A program made the translations under genes and the position numbers. Below, one piece after another: positions 7,788 to 16,054 of a stretch of DNA of 23,012 nt (position 1 is its first letter; the number at the start of each line of letters is the position of its first letter). Source of the DNA: DTYU01 sp040756575. GTDB lineage: Bacteria > Bacillota > Desulfotomaculia > Desulfotomaculales > Ammonificaceae. The notes under the pieces were generated by a model. It searched no databases. It was not told the DNA's origin and was given only the letters and a program-made list of their open reading frames with translations. The stretch spans positions 1-23,012 of the forward strand of contig JBFLYP010000029.1 of assembly GCA_040756575.1 (NCBI GenBank), read 5' to 3'.

Positions 7788-8205
7788 ATGAGAACAGTGG
7801 AAAAGGCAATCACTGACAAGAAGCGGGAGATTGATAACCTGGTGGCGGCGGTGGCGCGGGGCGCAAACGTTGATCTGTATAACGAGGCGATCGAGGTGCG
7901 CCGCAAGGAAATTGAGGGATTGGAGGAAAGAGAAAGAAAAGCTGGCCGTTTCCCAGCCAGCCTTAGATAAGATAGATGCTCAACGTTTAAGAAAGTATAT
8001 TCAGAGTTTCGATCAAGTCCTGGCGCATGGCTCCAACCGCGAGCGCCGCGATTTCATCAGGACTTTCGTCAGGCGCATCGAGTTCGACCCCGCGAACCGG
8101 CGGGTCACCATCTTCTGGTACGCCGACCCGTTGCAGGCAAAAAACCTCGAGGCACCTGGCTATCTCAAGGTAAGGGTTTTTGCTGGTGTCGGAGGGGGGA
8201 CTTGA
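7788..8205 (+). pseudogene. Remnant of a site-specific (serine) recombinase, C-terminal part, frameshifted
   Basis: The frame from 7788 encodes a coiled-coil stretch (KKREIDNLVAAV...) and after a +1 shift near 7925-7940, within an A/G-rich run, continues as KEKLAVSQPALDKIDAQRLRKYI and RERRDFIRTFVRRIEFDP to a stop at 8205. This is the pattern of the C-terminal region of large serine recombinases: coiled coil, then a conserved RxFIxxFVxxI-like segment. The catalytic N-terminal domain and DNA-binding domain are absent, and no start signal is seen. The end of the frame overlaps the 3' end of the oppositely oriented tRNA-Leu gene by 22 bp. It is probably the residue of a decayed mobile element. 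Family assignment is from pattern only. Confidence 0.65.
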
Positions 8206-8268
8206 ACCCCCACGGGATGCCCCATACGCCCCTCAAACGTACGCGTCTGCCAGTTCCGCCACTCCGAC
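8184..8268 (-). tRNA. tRNA-Leu (anticodon GAG), CCA encoded
   Basis: The minus strand folds into a class II tRNA: acceptor GTCGGAG/CTCCGAC, anticodon stem TACGT/GCGTA around loop TTGAGGG (anticodon GAG), a long variable arm, and T-stem GGGGG/CCCCC with TTCAAGT loop. The discriminator is A and CCA is encoded at 8184-8186. A decayed recombinase gene runs into its 3' end from the other strand. Confidence 0.97.
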
Positions 8269-8286
8269 GGTTTCTTTTACAAACCA

Positions 8287-8315
8287 ATTATACACGCTTT
8301 TCCGGGTTAGCGCAA
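8287..8315 (-). promoter_or_regulatory. Sigma-A promoter of tRNA-Leu
   Basis: Minus strand TTGCGC (8310-8315), 17-nt spacer, TATAAT (8287-8292). The tRNA 5' end follows 18 nt after the -10 box, as expected for a tRNA promoter. Confidence 0.75.
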
Positions 8316-8354
8316 GCATGCTCGAACAGATATTTTACTTCGAGGGAGTCCACC

Positions 8355-8441
8355 ATGCCGCTATCAAGCGGCACCATGAAGGATAAAAATGGGGCGAATA
8401 GACCCGGAAGCTGGTTGCTTAGATGCAGAAGAGTAAAATAA
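8355..8441 (+). CDS. Conserved 28-aa micropeptide, copy A (MPLSSGT family)
   Basis: The frame is ATG...TAA, 28 codons, starting MPLSSGTMKD and ending LLRCRRVK. GGGAG lies 6 nt before the ATG. A second copy at 22568-22651 starts MPLSSGTTKS and aligns without gaps through codon 24. The shared pattern is MPLSSGTxK, then N, ANRP, S, LLRC. Four of the differences are synonymous (AAG/AAA, CCC/CCT, TTG/TTA, TGC/TGT), which supports translation over a purely structural element. The first codons also form a hairpin (GCCGC TATCAA GCGGC) that could affect initiation or RNA stability. It lies upstream of tRNA-Leu on the opposite strand. No known family was recognised; it could be a leader peptide, a small toxin or part of a dispersed element. 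Confidence 0.6.
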   Translation: MPLSSGTMKDKNGANRPGSWLLRCRRVK

Positions 8442-8456
8442 ACGGAAACGCGGCTC

Positions 8457-8494
8457 ATCGCCGCGCCGCACGGAAGAAGAACGCATTCTCGGAG
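8457..8494 (+). repeat. Conserved block 2 downstream of micropeptide, copy A
   Basis: ATCGCCGCG followed after a short variable stretch by AAGAAGAACGCATT and TC-GAG. The same block is found at 22854-22890. Here it starts 15 nt after the micropeptide stop; in the other locus about 200 nt separate the two. It is noncoding by appearance. A hairpin GCGGC/GCCGC overlaps its left edge in this copy. Confidence 0.6.
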
Positions 8495-8520
8495 GAGGCT
8501 TCTTTTAGGTAAGGTCTTTC

Positions 8521-8567
8521 GCCAGACAGGCAGATCTCCAGGAGACCGCTGCCAAACTTCGTCTGGC
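8521..8567 (+). repeat. Strong imperfect hairpin sharing a motif with the 20325-20451 element
   Basis: GCCAGAC (8521-8527) pairs with GTCTGGC (8561-8567), enclosing GGCAG/CTGCC and TCTCC/GGAGA. The segment 8541-8566 matches the reverse complement of 20426-20451 with about two differences. This suggests a truncated copy of the same dispersed palindromic repeat. It may also end transcripts from the micropeptide locus, but no T run follows. Confidence 0.55.
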
Positions 8568-8783
8568 AAATGGGAGGTGAGAGGGATTACCCGGAAACAT
8601 TTTACTCACACAAAAAAGTTATTGGTTCCGCACACATCTGCACCGGAACGGTCGAACTACTTTATATGAGAAAGCGGATACTTTTGGTTCGCGTAATGTT
8701 TCTATTATATGGCATAATTCGACAATTATTATAAAAAGCGTCTATTATTTAGGTTTTATCTAAAAAATTTAGAAAAAATGGTG

Positions 8784-8812
8784 TTGACTGTTATGAAAAA
8801 AAATGCTAAACT
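8784..8812 (+). promoter_or_regulatory. Strong sigma-A-type promoter upstream of the hydrogenase cluster
   Basis: TTGACT (8784-8789), 17-nt spacer rich in A, TAAACT (8807-8812), in a very AT-rich stretch (about 8690-8830). It is the only good promoter seen before the Rieske-like/hydrogenase genes, so the transcript would carry a leader of about 420 nt. Confidence 0.65.
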
Positions 8813-8819
8813 TGTACAA

Positions 8820-9242
8820 AGAGGATTATTAAGGCAATAATCATCAAAGATAGCCTTGTATGGTAACAGTTGTTAGTTCCCGGTAGTGACAGCCTGAGTC
8901 CAGGCGCAAAGCACTTTTCGAATCAGTATACGAGACGAGAAGATGTCCCTTCAGCCAAGTCCATTCTGAAGATGATGAGAAGGGGTCCTTTTCAAAGGGG
9001 TCCATTCGATATAGAGGAATCAGTATCTTGAAAAAATTATTTATAACTAAATAATAAGCCGATAAAAAGTCATCTTAAATTGGTGGGCTGTTCTTATTCG
9101 TAGATTATTAGTCAGGCGGATTAAGTTAGCGTATTGAGTCCTTTTTCTCTTTATTAAATAAAGAGGCGGCAATGCTAACAAATACAAAGAGACAGGAATA
9201 AATTTGTTAGTATTTGCCTCTCTAAAAGGGGGGTGAGGAAGT
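8820..9242 (+). other. Long structured leader of the hydrogenase cluster; candidate regulatory RNA
   Basis: About 420 nt without a convincing gene between the promoter and the Rieske-like start. It holds several foldable parts: TTCAG/CTGAA nested in CCCTTC/GAAGGG (about 8948-8987), a doubled GGGGTCC (8985-9003), a perfect CTCTTTATT/AATAAAGAG palindrome (about 9147-9164), and a long hairpin at 9162-9221. In that last one AGAGGC...GCTAACAAAT pairs with ATTTGTTAG...GCCTCT, ending about 10 nt before the ribosome binding site. I do not recognise any known riboswitch core. The last two structures overlap and could be mutually exclusive. Confidence 0.45.
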
Positions 9243-9674
9243 ATTCCTGGGGAGACGAAGGCCGGGGAAGAGGCGCGCATCAGCAGGGCGGAATTCGTAT
9301 CCTGGCTGAAGGGTAAGGTTAATCCTGTTAAGCTTGCTAAACAGTATGGCGGCCTGCTCGAAATCCTCACGGGAAAAGAAGAAGGGACATGGAAGCGAAT
9401 TTGTGATGTAGCGGAGATTACAGATCCGTGTGTGGTGTTCAGCGGCAGGCACCCGGTATACATAGTAAAAGAGGGCGAGGTTACGGCTTACCGTGCCCAG
9501 TGTCCGAAAGATAAGAGCCTTGTCAACTGGTCGGCGAAAGACGGCGGGTTTTACTGCGAGCAGTGCAGAAGGGTGTACGACCTGAGCGGCAGGGAAGCAG
9601 GCGGGCCGGGTGAGCTTGAAAGGTGGCCATGCCGGGTGTCGGACGGACAAGTCTTCATACTTGTTAGAACCTAA
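9243..9674 (+). CDS. Rieske-like domain protein lacking the canonical His ligands
   Basis: The frame opens after a stop at 9234. The best-placed start is a rare ATT at 9243 with GGGGGGTGA about 6 nt upstream, giving 143 aa; GTG at 9432 (80 aa) is the alternative but has no ribosome binding site. The C-terminal half has the Rieske layout (variable loop, GGFYCEQC, then a YDLSG strand), but the first CxH is CPK and the CxxH is CEQC. Three cysteines are left and no histidines, so a normal Rieske 2Fe-2S cluster cannot form. It might bind another metal or a rubredoxin-like site. The N-terminal 60 residues (EFVSWLKGKVNP...) are charged and unassigned. It lies 19 nt before the Tat-exported hydrogenase small subunit, so a linked electron-transfer or assembly role is plausible. 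It has no export signal. Confidence 0.6.
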   Translation: MPGETKAGEEARISRAEFVSWLKGKVNPVKLAKQYGGLLEILTGKEEGTWKRICDVAEITDPCVVFSGRHPVYIVKEGEVTAYRAQCPKDKSLVNWSAKDGGFYCEQCRRVYDLSGREAGGPGELERWPCRVSDGQVFILVRT

Positions 9675-9693
9675 TAAGCCTGGAGGTGTGAAA

Positions 9694-11094
<1,401 letters not shown>

Positions 11095-11119
11095 GATCTC
11101 CCAGAAGGAGGCAAACAGT

Positions 11120-11527
11120 ATGGCGAGAGTTGTTATTGACCCCTTAACCAGAATCGAAGGTCACTTAAAAATAGAGGTCGAAATAGCGAACGGGAAAGTA
11201 TACGATGCCTGGTCGAGCGGTACGATGGCCAGGGGTGCGGAAAACATGCTGATCGGGCGTGACCCGCGCGATGCCGCGTTCGTAACCGCGCGGATGTGCG
11301 GCGTCTGCTTCGGTGCCCACGCCTGGACCTCCTCAATTGCGGTTGAGCGGGCCCAGGGAACGACCAAGATACCGGAACTTGCCCGCATCTTGAGGAACCT
11401 GATTATCGGCGCGTGCTGGCTGCACGACAAACCGCTGCACTTCTTCCACTTAGCAGCGCTCGACTACCTTGACCTCCGGGTACTGCTTAACTACCGGGGC
11501 AGCGACCCGGACATCTTGAAAATCTAA
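11120..11527 (+). CDS. [NiFe] hydrogenase large subunit, N-terminal part (frame broken)
   Basis: ATG 11120 with GAAGGAGG about 7 nt upstream, 25 nt after the small subunit. 135 codons cover the N-terminal DPLTRIEGHLKIEVE signature (about 6-20) and the first nickel-ligand motif RMCGVCFGAH (about 58-67). The frame ends at TAA 11525-11527. Skipping one T there gives an uninterrupted match to the rest of the large subunit (next entry). This is one gene of about 525 codons with a single-base insertion, either real or a sequencing/assembly error. The site does not look like an RF2-type programmed frameshift: there is no slippery P-site codon and no close Shine-Dalgarno spacer. Confidence 0.93.
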   Translation: MARVVIDPLTRIEGHLKIEVEIANGKVYDAWSSGTMARGAENMLIGRDPRDAAFVTARMCGVCFGAHAWTSSIAVERAQGTTKIPELARILRNLIIGACWLHDKPLHFFHLAALDYLDLRVLLNYRGSDPDILKI

Positions 11528-12698
11528 GGAACTGATTAAAAACAACCAGGCAGGGCCTCTCTTCCCCCGTTACGAGCCTGACGAGTGGTGCACCAGAAAC
11601 CAGAACCTGGTGGTAAAGGCTGTAAAAGACTACCTCAAGAACCTGATCATGCAGGCGAAGGCGAAGAAAATGTCGGCGCTCTTCTCGGGCAAGCAGCCGC
11701 ACCAGGCGTCCATTGTGCCGGGCGGAGTCACCTATATCCCGACCAAAGCCCAAATCTGTGAGTTCGAGAAACTGCTCCTCGAGCAGAGGCTGCACATCAC
11801 GAAGACATACGTGGCGGACGTCCTCGCGCTCGGGGCAGGACCGCTGTTAGGCTTTGCATGCTCCAACATCGGCGTCGGCCACCAGAACTACCTCTCCTAC
11901 GGCGGATTTCCGATGGCGGCGAAACCCAGGACCACCGACTGGGTGCTCTGGCCCGGCGCCATTGTCAACGGAAAGGTGGCGGAAACCGACCCGGCGGCCA
12001 TCGAGCGGCTGATCACCGAGGACGTCAAGTACGGGTATTACACCGACGACTCCGGCGGGCATCCTTACAACGAAAAACAGGAGTTTGATTTGGACAAGCC
12101 CGGTGCGTACAGCTTTGCGAAGGCGCCGCGCTGGAACGGCAACCCGATGGAGGTCGGCCCGCTGGCCCGGATGATGGTCAACGTGAAGCGCGGTAACCCG
12201 CACCCGGCGGTGGTCACGTTCACCGGCCTGCTGAAGCTCGGCTTCAAGCCCGGCGCATGGGCACGGAACACCGCACGGGCACTGGAGGCGCTGCAGGTTC
12301 TCGACGCAATGAGTCTGTGGCTCCAGGAGCTTAAAGCGGCGTTGGGAATGGGTGATACCGTTGTCCACGACACCGGGCACTGGGATACGCCCGAAAGCGG
12401 GCAGGGTTATGGCTTCACGGAAGCGCCACGGGGGGCGCTTGGCCACTGGTGTACCATCGAGAACCGTATTGTGAAAAACTACGCCATGGTGGTCCCGACG
12501 ACCTGGAACATGGCACCGAGGGACAGCAGAGGCCAAAGAGGCCCCTATGAAGAGGCGCTCATCGGTACTCCGGTGCCGGACATCAATAACCCGATCAATA
12601 TCGTTAGGGTGATCCGGTCGTTCGACCCCTGTATCGCCTGCGCGGTACACCTGATTCACCCGGAGACGAACCAGATTCACCGGTTCGTAATCTCTTAA
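11526..12698 (+). CDS. [NiFe] hydrogenase large subunit, C-terminal part (frame broken)
   Basis: It continues the previous entry in the +1 frame from about 11526 (KELIKNNQAGPLFPRYEPDEW); the first in-frame start codon is GTG 11610, which has no real initiation signal. It contains the large-subunit core and the C-terminal active-site motif DPCIACAVH, followed by a short LIHPETNQIHRFVIS tail that a HyaD/HycI-type endopeptidase would remove after Ni insertion. Together with the N-terminal part all four nickel-ligand cysteines are present (CxxC near each end), so the gene looks functional apart from the one-base shift. No maturation protease or hyp gene is in the window. A GC-rich hairpin follows at 12717-12744. 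Confidence 0.93.
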   Translation, partial: KELIKNNQAGPLFPRYEPDEWCTRNQNLVVKAVKDYLKNLIMQAKAKKMSALFSGKQPHQASIVPGGVTYIPTKAQICEFEKLLLEQRLHITKTYVADVLALGAGPLLGFACSNIGVGHQNYLSYGGFPMAAKPRTTDWVLWPGAIVNGKVAETDPAAIERLITEDVKYGYYTDDSGGHPYNEKQEFDLDKPGAYSFAKAPRWNGNPMEVGPLARMMVNVKRGNPHPAVVTFTGLLKLGFKPGAWARNTARALEALQVLDAMSLWLQELKAALGMGDTVVHDTGHWDTPESGQGYGFTEAPRGALGHWCTIENRIVKNYAMVVPTTWNMAPRDSRGQRGPYEEALIGTPVPDINNPINIVRVIRSFDPCIACAVHLIHPETNQIHRFVIS

Positions 12699-12716
12699 CG
12701 AAGGCGACACCGGTTG

Positions 12717-12744
12717 CTGGCGGCGGAAGGTTTTCCGCCGCCAG
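12717..12744 (+). terminator. GC-rich hairpin between hydrogenase and tatA
   Basis: CTGGCGGCGG (12717-12726), loop AAGGTTTT, CCGCCGCCAG (12735-12744): a perfect 10-bp stem. The following TCCCTTTAAAAA is a poor T run, so it may attenuate transcription or protect the 3' end of the hydrogenase message rather than terminate fully before tatA. Confidence 0.55.
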
Positions 12745-12847
12745 TCCCTTTAAAAAGGTTTTAGCGGAAGGCGTCGAATATAAAGAAGTGTCGGCAGGAT
12801 GTGCTGCATGAAACCGGCCGCCGGGCGGCCAGCGGGAGGGGTGATAG

Positions 12848-13054
12848 ATGGTGATACCGCATATAGGCGTCTGGGAAGTAATACTCATCATAGGTGTACT
12901 CCTGGTGATCTTCGGGCCGCGGAAGCTGCCCGACGTGGGCCGCTCGCTCGGCCAAACCATCAGAGAATTCCGGAAGTCCACGAAGGAAGACGGGGAAGAA
13001 CCGGAAGTGCCGGTTGAGGCCGTCGAGGAAACGAGCGGCACCAGCAAAGCGTAA
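12848..13054 (+). CDS. tatA: Twin-arginine translocase subunit TatA/TatE
   Basis: 68 aa: a short N-terminal transmembrane helix (about 6-22), then the hallmark FGPRKLPDVGRSLGQ hinge and amphipathic helix (23-42), and an acidic tail. ATG 12848 has GGGAGGGG about 6 nt upstream. TatA oligomers form the pore for folded proteins carrying RR signal peptides. Location right behind a hydrogenase whose small subunit has such a signal suggests a dedicated or co-expressed translocase. No tatC is in the window. A terminator follows at 13101. Confidence 0.95.
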   Translation: MVIPHIGVWEVILIIGVLLVIFGPRKLPDVGRSLGQTIREFRKSTKEDGEEPEVPVEAVEETSGTSKA

Positions 13055-13100
13055 CGGATCAGTCCGGTACGCCGCCGCTTTGTTGCGGCAGCAAGTTGGA

Positions 13101-13133
13101 CCCCGCATAATTAGCCGGCGGGGTTTTTATTTT
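13101..13133 (+). terminator. Rho-independent terminator after tatA
   Basis: CCCCGC (13101-13106) pairs with GCGGGG (13118-13123), followed by TTTTTATTTTT. It ends the hydrogenase-tatA unit. Confidence 0.8.
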
Positions 13134-13216
13134 TACGGAAGTCGTTATGAGTGTAAGAGGTTCAAGTCTTGTATGTAGAAGTATAAAATATAAGGGAATT
13201 TGAGCGGGGGGATCAG

Positions 13217-13572
13217 CCTGCGAAGTACCGCACTGTATTTGGCAATGACGCTGGCTTTGCTGTTGGCGGCGAGAAACGGTACCTTGCTAATCCGTTTAAG
13301 GGACATTCGGCACACTCGCGGGGTTGTGCTGTGGACCTGACCCTTATCGACGCCGGCGGCAAGGAGGTTGATATGCCCAGCGGTTTTGACGAGTTCAGCC
13401 CGAAAGCAGACCGTGATTACAGCGATGTATCGCCGGTACAGGCTGAAAATGCCAGGTATCTTGAGGAGTTATGGTGAAGCACGGTTTTGTTTCGATATGG
13501 TCGGAGTGGTGGCACTTTGTTGACTCCGAGAAAGAAAAATGTAACGTCGTGGAGGAGGTTCGTTTACCGTAA
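13217..13572 (+). pseudogene. Remnant of a VanX-type D-Ala-D-Ala dipeptidase (C-terminal core, frameshifted)
   Basis: The frame from about 13217 contains SAHSRGCAVDLTL, the VanX zinc-binding SxHxxGxAxD motif, and then VDMPSGFDEFS. It stops at TGA after EELW near 13476. Adding one base near 13470 restores MVKHGFVSIWSEWWHFVDSE, which has the catalytic Glu and third zinc ligand of the EWWH motif, up to TAA 13572. The N-terminal third of the enzyme is missing and no start or ribosome binding site is seen. VanX-family enzymes hydrolyse D-alanyl-D-alanine. With 5' truncation plus frameshift this is best called a pseudogene. Confidence 0.8.
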
Positions 13573-13646
13573 GTATACCTGGCGGCAAGAGATATGTATC
13601 GGCAAGCAGCGTCAAGGCATTGAATACCGGTATAGCACACCGGCTA

Positions 13647-14393
13647 CTATGCTGATTGCTCGAAAGGCACAAGTTTAACCTTGCCCCAGGCTCCAATATG
13701 TTCGCCGAGAATAACTAAAGCGCCGCTGACGCCGGGGATGCTCCGGGCAAAGCCGAGCGCCTTTTCTATATCCGCGGCAGTTTTCACGAGGTTTCCAGTG
13801 GCGGTTGCGACAGCGTCGGCCAGAGTGGCGGATGGAGCCAAAACTGTTGCGGCATCAGCACGCCCGAAGCTCAGGGAATGCCCTACCGTCCCGGAGGAGG
13901 TACATATTCCAACCGGTGTCTGGTTCGGGGGAATTTCAAGGGCAACCCGGTTCGATAACGGGGATCCGCCGGCAAAAATACCCACCCGTCGTTTGCGGGT
14001 GGATTTGAGGTAAATATCGCCGCCGTTTTCCACGATAACGTCGCGGGAATAACGGGAAAGCAACCGGCCGATAAGGTCGGCGAATGCCCCGGCAACCGCC
14101 GCCATGGGACCTACGCCTGCAGCTGATGCTGCACGGGCCATGGAAGATACGATCTCCGGGGCATCCCGCATAACGTTATACGGTTCCAAGGTTTTTAGAA
14201 ATACAGGGTCCTGTTCGATATACGCTTCGAGTAAGGCGCGCTGTTCTTTGAGCGTTTTCTCTACGAGCCAGACAAGATCCGGGCTGAACCGCTCCGTACG
14301 CACTCCGATAGCTAAATCGGTCTCCTTCAGCTTTACCTGGAAGTGCGTCAGGTCGTCTTGCCGGAATAACGTACGGTAGGTTCGCCGGGCCAA
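13647..14393 (-). CDS. UPF0280/COG2122 (ApbE-like) protein of the homocysteine operon
   Basis: 248 aa matching the UPF0280 family by pattern: YRTLFRQDDLTHFQVKLKETDL at the start, the VENGGDIYL motif (about 121-129), and the TSSGTVGHSLSFGRADAATVL segment (about 165-185). TTG start directly after the upstream stop, with GGAGG about 9 nt before it. In Methanosarcina the COG2122 protein MA1715 is needed for efficient sulfide use in homocysteine formation, and here it is the third gene of the DUF39/NIL-ferredoxin unit, which agrees. The fold is related to ApbE, but flavin transfer has not been shown for this family as far as I know. Confidence 0.92.
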   Translation of the reverse strand: MARRTYRTLFRQDDLTHFQVKLKETDLAIGVRTERFSPDLVWLVEKTLKEQRALLEAYIEQDPVFLKTLEPYNVMRDAPEIVSSMARAASAAGVGPMAAVAGAFADLIGRLLSRYSRDVIVENGGDIYLKSTRKRRVGIFAGGSPLSNRVALEIPPNQTPVGICTSSGTVGHSLSFGRADAATVLAPSATLADAVATATGNLVKTAADIEKALGFARSIPGVSGALVILGEHIGAWGKVKLVPFEQSA

Positions 14394-14795
14394 CTAAATC
14401 CTGACCTCCATCGCCCGAAGGGGACATGCCCTTACACAGAGCTGGCAGACGACGCAGGATTCGCTGTCAAAACGGACGAGCATCGCCGGACGCTCCATGT
14501 AAAGCGCACCGGACGGGCATATTGCGGTGCAGGCCCCGCAATGGGTGCACTTCTCTTCGTTACGGACAATCTCTTCGGTTAAGGGCTGAACTGCAACGCC
14601 CTGCCGGCGAAGGAATTCAAGACCCTCCACAGCTTTTTCGCCGGCAACGTCTAAGACCATTGTACCCTCCTTGTGGGGGTTAATATTTGCCTTCAGGATA
14701 TTTATCATCAGGCCGTAATCCTTCACAAGATGAAAGATTATCGGTTTGTCGGCGATGGCTGCGGGAAAGCGAAGCACTACCTTGCTCGGCGCCAT
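14394..14795 (-). CDS. NIL-domain ferredoxin of homocysteine biosynthesis
   Basis: 133 aa from ATG 14795, preferred over longer starts because AAGGAGGG lies about 7 nt upstream and it overlaps the DUF39 stop as TGATG. The N-terminal NIL domain (about 1-75) is followed by two 4Fe-4S clusters: CTHCGACTAICP (about 85-96) and CVVCQLCVRACP. It corresponds to MA1822 of Methanosarcina acetivorans, which works with the DUF39 protein to convert aspartate semialdehyde and sulfide into homocysteine, probably as the electron donor for reducing a thio-intermediate. It is followed immediately by the UPF0280 gene. Confidence 0.93.
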   Translation of the reverse strand: MAPSKVVLRFPAAIADKPIIFHLVKDYGLMINILKANINPHKEGTMVLDVAGEKAVEGLEFLRRQGVAVQPLTEEIVRNEEKCTHCGACTAICPSGALYMERPAMLVRFDSESCVVCQLCVRACPLRAMEVRI

Positions 14796-16015
14796 CAGTC
14801 GTCCCTCCTTTGGGGGCCGCGAATTTCCAGCGTCTTGGGGATAATACCGGCATCGGGTCCGGGGAGGAGCGTGACGGGTTCTCCAAGAAGGAATTTCCCT
14901 TCGGAAATCCACTCCTTGAGAATGTTGCATATTTCGCGCGCCCTGACGTAGCTCGACAGGGGAGCAGTCGGCACCTCTTTTCCTTGAATGGTTGCCAGGC
15001 CCGATCTGAGTTCAGCGTAACTTATCATGCCAAGATTCCCCGGCCGGCGGTTGGGGTACGCCTCGGCATAATCGATTATCGGCGCATACAGGTCACGGTC
15101 CGAGCGGGAAGCGTAATAGCATATCTCCTCATTTAACAGGGGAATGGGCACGCCGATTCCAACGGTAAGGGTCGCGCCGTACCCAAGCATGCTGGTTCCC
15201 CGCAGCCATTTCGGGCTCATCTGCTTCAGGTCGCCGATAACGGCGAGGGTGCCTCCGGAGGGGACGCGCGGCGCCTCTTCCGGGAGCGGTGGAATGGCCG
15301 GGAAGTGCTGTGTGCCGTTCCATACAACGTAGCCGATGCCGCCGCCGAGGAAAATGCGCGTTCCGACTCCTATCGTCCGAAAGTACGGGTCCTTGAGAAG
15401 AGGGCTCAACTGGGCTGAAGTCGAATAGTGGGCGTTGCCGATATGCGGTCTAAGAACCCCCATGTAAGTGTAAAGTGTCCGGGGCCCGGTATTCACCGCA
15501 CACGCGTAATTCTGGTACGCGTTGCGGGGATTGAAAAGCACCGCTTCGTTAATTTCGCTGAGCGAGACCATAGTTTCGATTTCCCGGCGCGGATAGCAGT
15601 CGGTTCCGTACCCGGTGGCTTTCAGCCGGACCGGTTTCCCGGCCACAAGATCTTCGATTACGTGGCCGCCGCCGTAACGGAATTCCCCGGGGTGGTTCTT
15701 ATTTAAGGGATCTTCCTCCGGGAGGGCGGTTGCGCCGAGAAAGGCATCGACTGCCGCAAAACCGGTTCCCGCCGGAACCCCGTTCAGCCAAACGCGGTGG
15801 AACTTGATCCGGGGTGCGCTATGCCCGAAATTAAAATAAGCACCTGACGAACACATTGGAGCGAAGGTACCGGTGGTGACAACGTCGACTTCCTTGGAAG
15901 CCCGGGTTACCCCTTTTTCGGCCACCAATTGGATGAGTTCTTCAGCGGTTACCACTACCGCCTTACCGGACTTGATTTTGGCGTTGATTTCCTGGAAAGT
16001 TTTCTCAGCAGACAC
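14795..16015 (-). CDS. Homocysteine biosynthesis protein (DUF39/COG1900), L-aspartate semialdehyde sulfurtransferase
   Basis: 406 aa from GTG 16015 with AAGGAGGA about 6 nt upstream. A longer frame to 16075 would start inside the riboswitch terminator and is rejected. Family signs are KTFQEINAKIKSGKAVVVTAEE at the start, GTFAPMCSSGAYFNFG with conserved Cys (about residue 55), and GYGTDCYPRREIE with the second conserved Cys (about 140). These match the two cysteines thought to carry sulfur in MA1821. The enzyme takes aspartate semialdehyde plus sulfide towards homocysteine, bypassing homoserine activation. No C-terminal CBS pair is seen, unlike MA1821. It is first in a three-gene operon under a SAM-I riboswitch, so it is shut off when S-adenosylmethionine is plentiful. 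Confidence 0.95.
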   Translation of the reverse strand: MSAEKTFQEINAKIKSGKAVVVTAEELIQLVAEKGVTRASKEVDVVTTGTFAPMCSSGAYFNFGHSAPRIKFHRVWLNGVPAGTGFAAVDAFLGATALPEEDPLNKNHPGEFRYGGGHVIEDLVAGKPVRLKATGYGTDCYPRREIETMVSLSEINEAVLFNPRNAYQNYACAVNTGPRTLYTYMGVLRPHIGNAHYSTSAQLSPLLKDPYFRTIGVGTRIFLGGGIGYVVWNGTQHFPAIPPLPEEAPRVPSGGTLAVIGDLKQMSPKWLRGTSMLGYGATLTVGIGVPIPLLNEEICYYASRSDRDLYAPIIDYAEAYPNRRPGNLGMISYAELRSGLATIQGKEVPTAPLSSYVRAREICNILKEWISEGKFLLGEPVTLLPGPDAGIIPKTLEIRGPQRRDD

Positions 16016-16054
16016 TTCGATCCTCCTTTTCCTGACCTGGTACTCCGCTCCGAG

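Noticed and set aside
7749..8338. Possible att-like inverted pair GAACAGAT-TTTTA around 7750-7768 and 8322-8338
   Set aside because: Match is short and gapped, and could be chance in AT-rich promoter-like sequence.
11518..11530. Programmed +1 frameshift in the hydrogenase large subunit
   Set aside because: AUC UAA offers no good +1 re-pairing and no upstream Shine-Dalgarno spacer as in prfB; a mutation or sequence error is simpler.
11847..12710. Long minus-strand frame opposite the hydrogenase large subunit
   Set aside because: Antisense shadow of a well-identified gene.
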